Below are positions 60,456 through 64,000 of a stretch of DNA of 64,000 nucleotides, piece after piece. The position numbers were made by a program, and so were the translations under genes. Each line of letters opens with the position of its first letter. The stretch's first letter is position 1. The notes beneath the pieces were generated by a model, which saw only the letters and a list, made by a program, of their open reading frames with translations, had not been told where the DNA came from and made no database searches. Origin of the DNA: Ensifer adhaerens (lineage in GTDB: Bacteria; Pseudomonadota; Alphaproteobacteria; Rhizobiales; Rhizobiaceae); contig NZ_CP015880.1 in the NCBI RefSeq assembly GCF_000697965.2, positions 1,798,001 to 1,862,000 of the forward strand, in the 5' to 3' direction.

Positions 60456-62498
60456 TCACTTGCCGGAACCGCCGAGCCCCTTGGAGAGCCGCACCAGATT
60501 GACGAATTCGCTGCGATAGCCGAACGGATCGGCGCCCTTGGCGGCTGCGGCGAGATCGATGACTGCGTCATAGGAATAGTCGCCGAGCGCCGTCACGCCT
60601 GCAAGCTTCTGCCCGAAGGCCGCCACTGCCACCGAGAAGCGCACGTCATTGGACGCCTCGGCGAGCGACGGCACCGCATTCGACTCGGTCACCGGCGTGG
60701 TGATCAACTCGCTCTTGTCGCCGTCCGGCTTCTTGTAGCGGATCTTCAGGAAGGCAAGTTCGCCGCTGTTCGGGCTTGCCTCTGCCACCGACTTTTCCGC
60801 CTCTGCATAGCGCAGGTCGTCGTTGAGCACCGCCGGGCTGCCCTTCGGCGTCACCTCGTAGATCGCCGTCACGCTGTGACCGGAACCGATGTCGCCGGCG
60901 TCCACCTTGTCGTTGTTGAAGTCCTCGCGCTTCAAGGCGCGTGTCTCGTAGCCGATCAGCCGGTATTCGGCGATCGCGGCCGGATTGAACTCCACCTGCA
61001 GCTTGACGTCCTTGGCGATCGGGAAGAGCGAGGACCCCGCCTCCTCCACCAGCGTCTTCTGCGCCTCGGCCAGAGTATCGATATAGGCGGCCGTGCCGTT
61101 GCCGTTCTGGGCGATCGTCTGCATCAGCGCGTCGTTATAATTGCCGCGGCCGAAGCCGAGCACGGAGAGGAAGATGCCGCTCTTGCGCTTCTCCTCGATC
61201 AGCCGCTTCAGGTCCTCGTCGCTCGACGGGCCGACATTGAAGTCACCATCCGTCGCCAGCATGATGCGGTTGACCCCGCCCTTGACGAAGGCCTTCTCGG
61301 CAAGCCCGTAGGCCGCGTCGATCCCTTCCGCACCGGCGGTCGAGCCGCCGGGCTGCAAGGTGTCAATCGCCTGGAGGATCTTCGCCTTGTCCTTGACCGA
61401 TGTCGGCTCCAGTACTGTTCCGGCGTTGCCGGCATAGGTGACGATCGAGACCGTATCCTCGGGCTTCAGCTTCTCGACCAGCAGCCGGAAAGCGCCTTTC
61501 AAGAGCGGCAGCTTGTCGGGCTCGTCCATCGAGCCCGATACGTCGATCAGGAAGACGAGGTTCGCCTTCGGCGCTTCCGCCGGCACGACGTCGTAACCCT
61601 TGATCGCCACATGCATCAGCCGCGTGCCACCATTCCACGGCGTCGGCGTCAGCGTCACCGTCGCCTTGAAGGGTTCGGCAGCGCTTGCCGGCCTCGGCCA
61701 GTCATAGGGAAAGTAGTTGACCATCTCCTCGACCCGCACGGCGTCGCGCTCGGGCATCTGCCCTTCCATCAACGAACGGCGCACGAAAGCATAGGATGCC
61801 GTGTCGACGTCGACCGAGAAGGTCGAGACCGGATCGGTCGCAACGCTCTTCACCGGATTGCTGTCGGCCTTGCCGAAGCGCTCGCGGTTTTCCACGGGTG
61901 CCGGCTGCATCTCATCCTGAATCGTGGGCGCTGGCAGGTATGTCATCTGCGGCTGCGCACCGCCGACGGCCGAGAGCGGAGCGACGCTGTCGCGCGCAAC
62001 ACTGTTGGCCATCGCATCGGCCTGCGCGGCAGGAGCCGCAGCCTCGCTCTCGGCCTCTACGGTCGCGGGCACCTCCACGGTTTTCGCTTCCTGCTGGCGC
62101 GCGCGTTCGTCGGCGGCCGCCTTCCTGGCGGCGACCTGGGGCTCCGGCTTTTGCCGCGCCTCTTCCTTGGTGAGTTCACCCTTCAGCGCAACCTCCTGCG
62201 CCCGCTCGCCGAAGGGCGCACCGTCGCGCGTGAGTTCAAACGTCAGGAAAGCGGCGGCGGGCACGACGAAAAGGGTTGCCAGTGCCGATCCTGCAAGCAG
62301 TTTCCGGTTCATGATGGGGCTCCATATCCGGTTGAAGATGGAGCTTTGACGAACCGGCCGAACCGATCCTTGGGTGGCATTCGAATTTTCTTGCGGCTCG
62401 TCGAAGGCCTGCATGGCCAAGGCGAGCGCACGGGCGCGCGCTTCCGCAGAAGCCTTCGGCGGGTTCATCCGGCCAAGCTTTTCGAAATCGTCGCTCAT
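60456..62498 (-). CDS. vWA/DUF3520 membrane protein (YfbK-like) with anti-sigma-like N-terminus
   Basis: This is a 680-aa protein. Residues 1-60 are cytoplasmic and charged (DFEKLGRMNPPKASAEARARA). One membrane helix follows (about 64-85, LLAGSALATLFVVPAAAFL), then a Glu/Ala/Lys-rich linker to about 200. The YfbK-type N-domain has DVDTASYAFVRRSLMEGQMP. The vWA domain has the MIDAS motif IDVSGSM (about 325), and a C-terminal DUF3520 domain ends LVRLSKGLGGSGK. ATG 62498 is preferred (GGAGG 10 nt upstream); GTG 62504 overlaps the sigma stop. It is coupled to an ECF sigma gene, so the N-terminus may be its anti-sigma region. Confidence 0.86.
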   Translation of the reverse strand: MSDDFEKLGRMNPPKASAEARARALALAMQAFDEPQENSNATQGSVRPVRQSSIFNRIWSPIMNRKLLAGSALATLFVVPAAAFLTFELTRDGAPFGERAQEVALKGELTKEEARQKPEPQVAARKAAADERARQQEAKTVEVPATVEAESEAAAPAAQADAMANSVARDSVAPLSAVGGAQPQMTYLPAPTIQDEMQPAPVENRERFGKADSNPVKSVATDPVSTFSVDVDTASYAFVRRSLMEGQMPERDAVRVEEMVNYFPYDWPRPASAAEPFKATVTLTPTPWNGGTRLMHVAIKGYDVVPAEAPKANLVFLIDVSGSMDEPDKLPLLKGAFRLLVEKLKPEDTVSIVTYAGNAGTVLEPTSVKDKAKILQAIDTLQPGGSTAGAEGIDAAYGLAEKAFVKGGVNRIMLATDGDFNVGPSSDEDLKRLIEEKRKSGIFLSVLGFGRGNYNDALMQTIAQNGNGTAAYIDTLAEAQKTLVEEAGSSLFPIAKDVKLQVEFNPAAIAEYRLIGYETRALKREDFNNDKVDAGDIGSGHSVTAIYEVTPKGSPAVLNDDLRYAEAEKSVAEASPNSGELAFLKIRYKKPDGDKSELITTPVTESNAVPSLAEASNDVRFSVAVAAFGQKLAGVTALGDYSYDAVIDLAAAAKGADPFGYRSEFVNLVRLSKGLGGSGK

Positions 62499-62500
62499 GG

Positions 62501-63046
62501 TCACACTGCCTCCTTGCCGAGCAATGTCTTCAGGCGCTTGCGCGCTTCATGCACATGCCAGGATATGGTTGCCTCCGAACAGCCAAGCACGTCGGCGGCC
62601 GCCGCATGGCTCAAGCCTTCGGCATAAACGAGCAGCACCGCATCGCACTGCTTTTCCGGCAGTTCCCGGACCGCGGCCCAGAGCGCCTCGCGCTGCTCTT
62701 CGTCGGGATCCTGAGGGGGCGCTGCCGTCGCCTGCTCGCTGGCATAGGCCTGCAGGCGGCTGTTATCGCGTACCTGCCGCCGCCTATGGTCGCGCGCGGC
62801 GTTCAACGTCAGCGTATAGAGCCAGGTGCGAAACCGGCTGGTGCCGCGAAAGCCGCGAATGGCGGCACCCAGCCTCAGGCAGACATCCTGGGCGATGTCC
62901 TCTGCGTCAGAGACGTTTCCGGACCATCGCCAGGCGACCGCATGGACAAAATCATAGTGTCGCTCGACCAGCTGGCCAAAAGCCTGTCGGTCTCCATCCA
63001 CCGCCTTTTCGACGAGTTCAGCGTCCAAATCCGTGCCCGCCCTCAC
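62501..63046 (-). CDS. ECF-subfamily RNA polymerase sigma factor
   Basis: This is a 181-aa sigma factor with the GTG start at 63046. Region 2 (about 20-90) has FGQLVERHYDFVHAVAWRWSGNVSDAEDIAQDVCLRL, typical of region 2.2-2.4. Region 4 (about 125-175) has LPEKQCDAVLLVYAEGLSHAAAADVLGCSEATISWHVHEARKRL with the HTH. It is followed, with overlap, by the vWA protein that may hold it at the membrane. The signal is unknown. Its own target promoters were not identified in the window. Confidence 0.94.
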   Translation of the reverse strand: MRAGTDLDAELVEKAVDGDRQAFGQLVERHYDFVHAVAWRWSGNVSDAEDIAQDVCLRLGAAIRGFRGTSRFRTWLYTLTLNAARDHRRRQVRDNSRLQAYASEQATAAPPQDPDEEQREALWAAVRELPEKQCDAVLLVYAEGLSHAAAADVLGCSEATISWHVHEARKRLKTLLGKEAV

Positions 63047-63161
63047 CTCATTTGAACCTTAGACGTTGCAGGCTGCCCGTTCCTTGGGTGGGCGGCACAT
63101 TTTTTTCGGGGGAGGAGGAAAAGTGTGCGGTTTTCCGCCCGAATCCCGCGCCCAAGGAAAG

Positions 63162-63911
63162 TCAGCGTGGAAATTTTCCGACGACGGCGATGATCGGCCC
63201 CATCGGAAACAGCCGATCGTGGCGGTTGATATCAGGCGCATAGACGCTCGAAATCGTGCCGTCGAGGAAGAGCGCATTGGGGCAATCCAATGTATCGCGA
63301 AACAGCGTCGCGAAATCGTGGAACCGCACCGGCCGCTTCGAGACGACGAAAACCACCTCGCCCTCGGCCGTCACGCCGACGCCGTTGCGGGTCTTGTAAC
63401 TGGTGCTGTCGGGCAGGAAGCGCGGATGCAGCTTGCCGTCGATGACCAGCATCGGCCCGGATTGCGTGGCAAATCGCGGCGTGAGCCTGGCGTCGCGATA
63501 GGCGTCCGCCGCCATTACCCCCGCTTTGCCGTCGTCGACATAAAACACCCCGTTCGGCAAAAGGTGGAAATTGCCCCAGCCGGAATTGGTGTTGAGCGGC
63601 GCCTGCTCGCGCCCCTCCTCGATATGCAGGCCGACCGGCGACAGATCGTCGTGATACATGCCGCCGTTCATGGCGAAGCTCATGTATTCTTCGCGATGGC
63701 GCAGTTCGAGCGACAGCGCCCGGAAGGAGCGGAAGGGCACGCCCGCCTGGTCCTTGTTGTAGAGGCGGATATCGGTTGTCGCCGGATCGAAGCTGCAGGC
63801 GACATAGTCCTGGCCAAGATGGCTGACATCGCGGCAGGCGGCGAGCGCAGGCCCGGCAAGACCGGCCGAAAGAACGGCACCGACGAGAAAGGGTTTTGGA
63901 AAAAGCGGCAT
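63162..63911 (-). CDS. Secreted phosphodiester-glycosidase (NAGPA/DUF2233) family protein
   Basis: This is a 249-aa protein from ATG 63911, with a signal peptide (cleavage near ALAAC, residue 25). The family fold shows FAMNGGMYHDDLSPVGLHIEEGRE, GVFYVDDGKAGVM, ATQSGPMLVIDGK, NGVGVTAEGEVVFVVS and NALFLDGTISSVY (its NALFLDG with the Asp). Relatives cleave N-acetylglucosamine phosphodiesters. A periplasmic role on envelope sugars is likely; the substrate is unknown. The gene is alone at the window end. No gene is seen in 63912-64000. Confidence 0.85.
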   Translation of the reverse strand: MPLFPKPFLVGAVLSAGLAGPALAACRDVSHLGQDYVACSFDPATTDIRLYNKDQAGVPFRSFRALSLELRHREEYMSFAMNGGMYHDDLSPVGLHIEEGREQAPLNTNSGWGNFHLLPNGVFYVDDGKAGVMAADAYRDARLTPRFATQSGPMLVIDGKLHPRFLPDSTSYKTRNGVGVTAEGEVVFVVSKRPVRFHDFATLFRDTLDCPNALFLDGTISSVYAPDINRHDRLFPMGPIIAVVGKFPR

Positions 63912-64000
63912 GGCGAAAGGTCCAATCGAATCAGCCGCCAAGCATGCCTGAGATTGCGGCTTATTCTGGCGCGGGCACAGGCGAAATTATACGCTTGGCG

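Noticed and set aside
1..64000. CRISPR array, prophage, plasmid origin or insertion sequence
   Set aside because: No regularly spaced identical repeats with unique spacers, no transposase, integrase, phage structural or replication genes were found; the repeats present are short intergenic palindromes.

Overview
The window is a GC-rich (by eye about 62-65% G+C), densely coded stretch of an alphaproteobacterial chromosome. The gene content points to the Rhizobiaceae, most likely an Ensifer/Sinorhizobium. It has the aerobic cob genes cobA, B, C, D, E, N, O, P, Q and W, with lengths and order close to the classic Pseudomonas denitrificans (= Ensifer) set. It also has the rhizobial acpXL-lpxXL very-long-chain fatty acid cluster, FnrN/HemN, and cbb3 oxidase genes under anaeroboxes. 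This placement is inference from gene content; no rRNA gene is present to confirm it.

Layout. 1-1.5 kb: 3' end of an ABC-F ATPase and two small membrane ORFs. 1.5-2.9 kb: gnd. 3.1-7.6 kb: ccoGHIS (cbb3 maturation), minus strand, with its own anaerobox. 7.8-14.8 kb: mixed accessory genes (AGCS symporter, AraC regulator, START-like and VOC proteins, PIG-L deacetylase, divergent XRE regulator and MFS exporter) lying between ccoP and ccoG. 15.1-18.5 kb: ccoNOQP, divergent from a hemerythrin gene across a perfect anaerobox. 19.3-26.0 kb: a PAS protein, then acpXL-fabZ-fabF2-fabF1-adh-lpxXL, which builds and transfers the lipid A very-long-chain fatty acid. 26.1-28.4 kb: hemN and fnrN, divergent over a third anaerobox. 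28.7 kb: an L,D-transpeptidase.

29.2-33.9 kb: cobE-(43-aa ORF)-cobA-cobB-cobC-cobD, almost all joined by 4-nt stop/start overlaps. It is followed by a TSUP permease, an HD hydrolase, a small secreted protein and an ICMT-like methyltransferase. 37.4-44.5 kb: a cobalamin riboswitch and cobP-cobW-cobN-cobO-EamA. 44.9-47.1 kb: a CDF-like transporter facing cobQ. 47.3-47.6 kb: a 49-aa ORF with a strong terminator. 48.3-51.5 kb: a quaternary-amine ABC importer. 51.8-59.6 kb: a D,D-carboxypeptidase, an O-antigen-ligase-like protein, betaine-homocysteine methyltransferase with a palindromic operator, an OafA-type acyltransferase, and an aminotransferase with a YheO-like regulator. 59.8-63.9 kb: a small protein, a repeat-rich gap, an ECF sigma factor with a vWA/anti-sigma-like membrane protein, and a phosphodiester-glycosidase-family protein.

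Themes. (i) Microaerobic respiration: FnrN, three anaeroboxes, cbb3 oxidase with its copper and haem maturation genes, oxygen-independent haem synthesis. (ii) Cobalamin synthesis from uroporphyrinogen III methylation to nucleotide-loop assembly, partly under B12 feedback. (iii) Envelope building. (iv) Betaine uptake and methyl-group use. The observations most worth a second look are the catalytically stripped FabF2 beside an intact FabF1, the 43-aa ORF locked into the cob operon, a tRNA 3'-end-like sequence inside cobN, the split cco locus, and several unassigned repeat operators.
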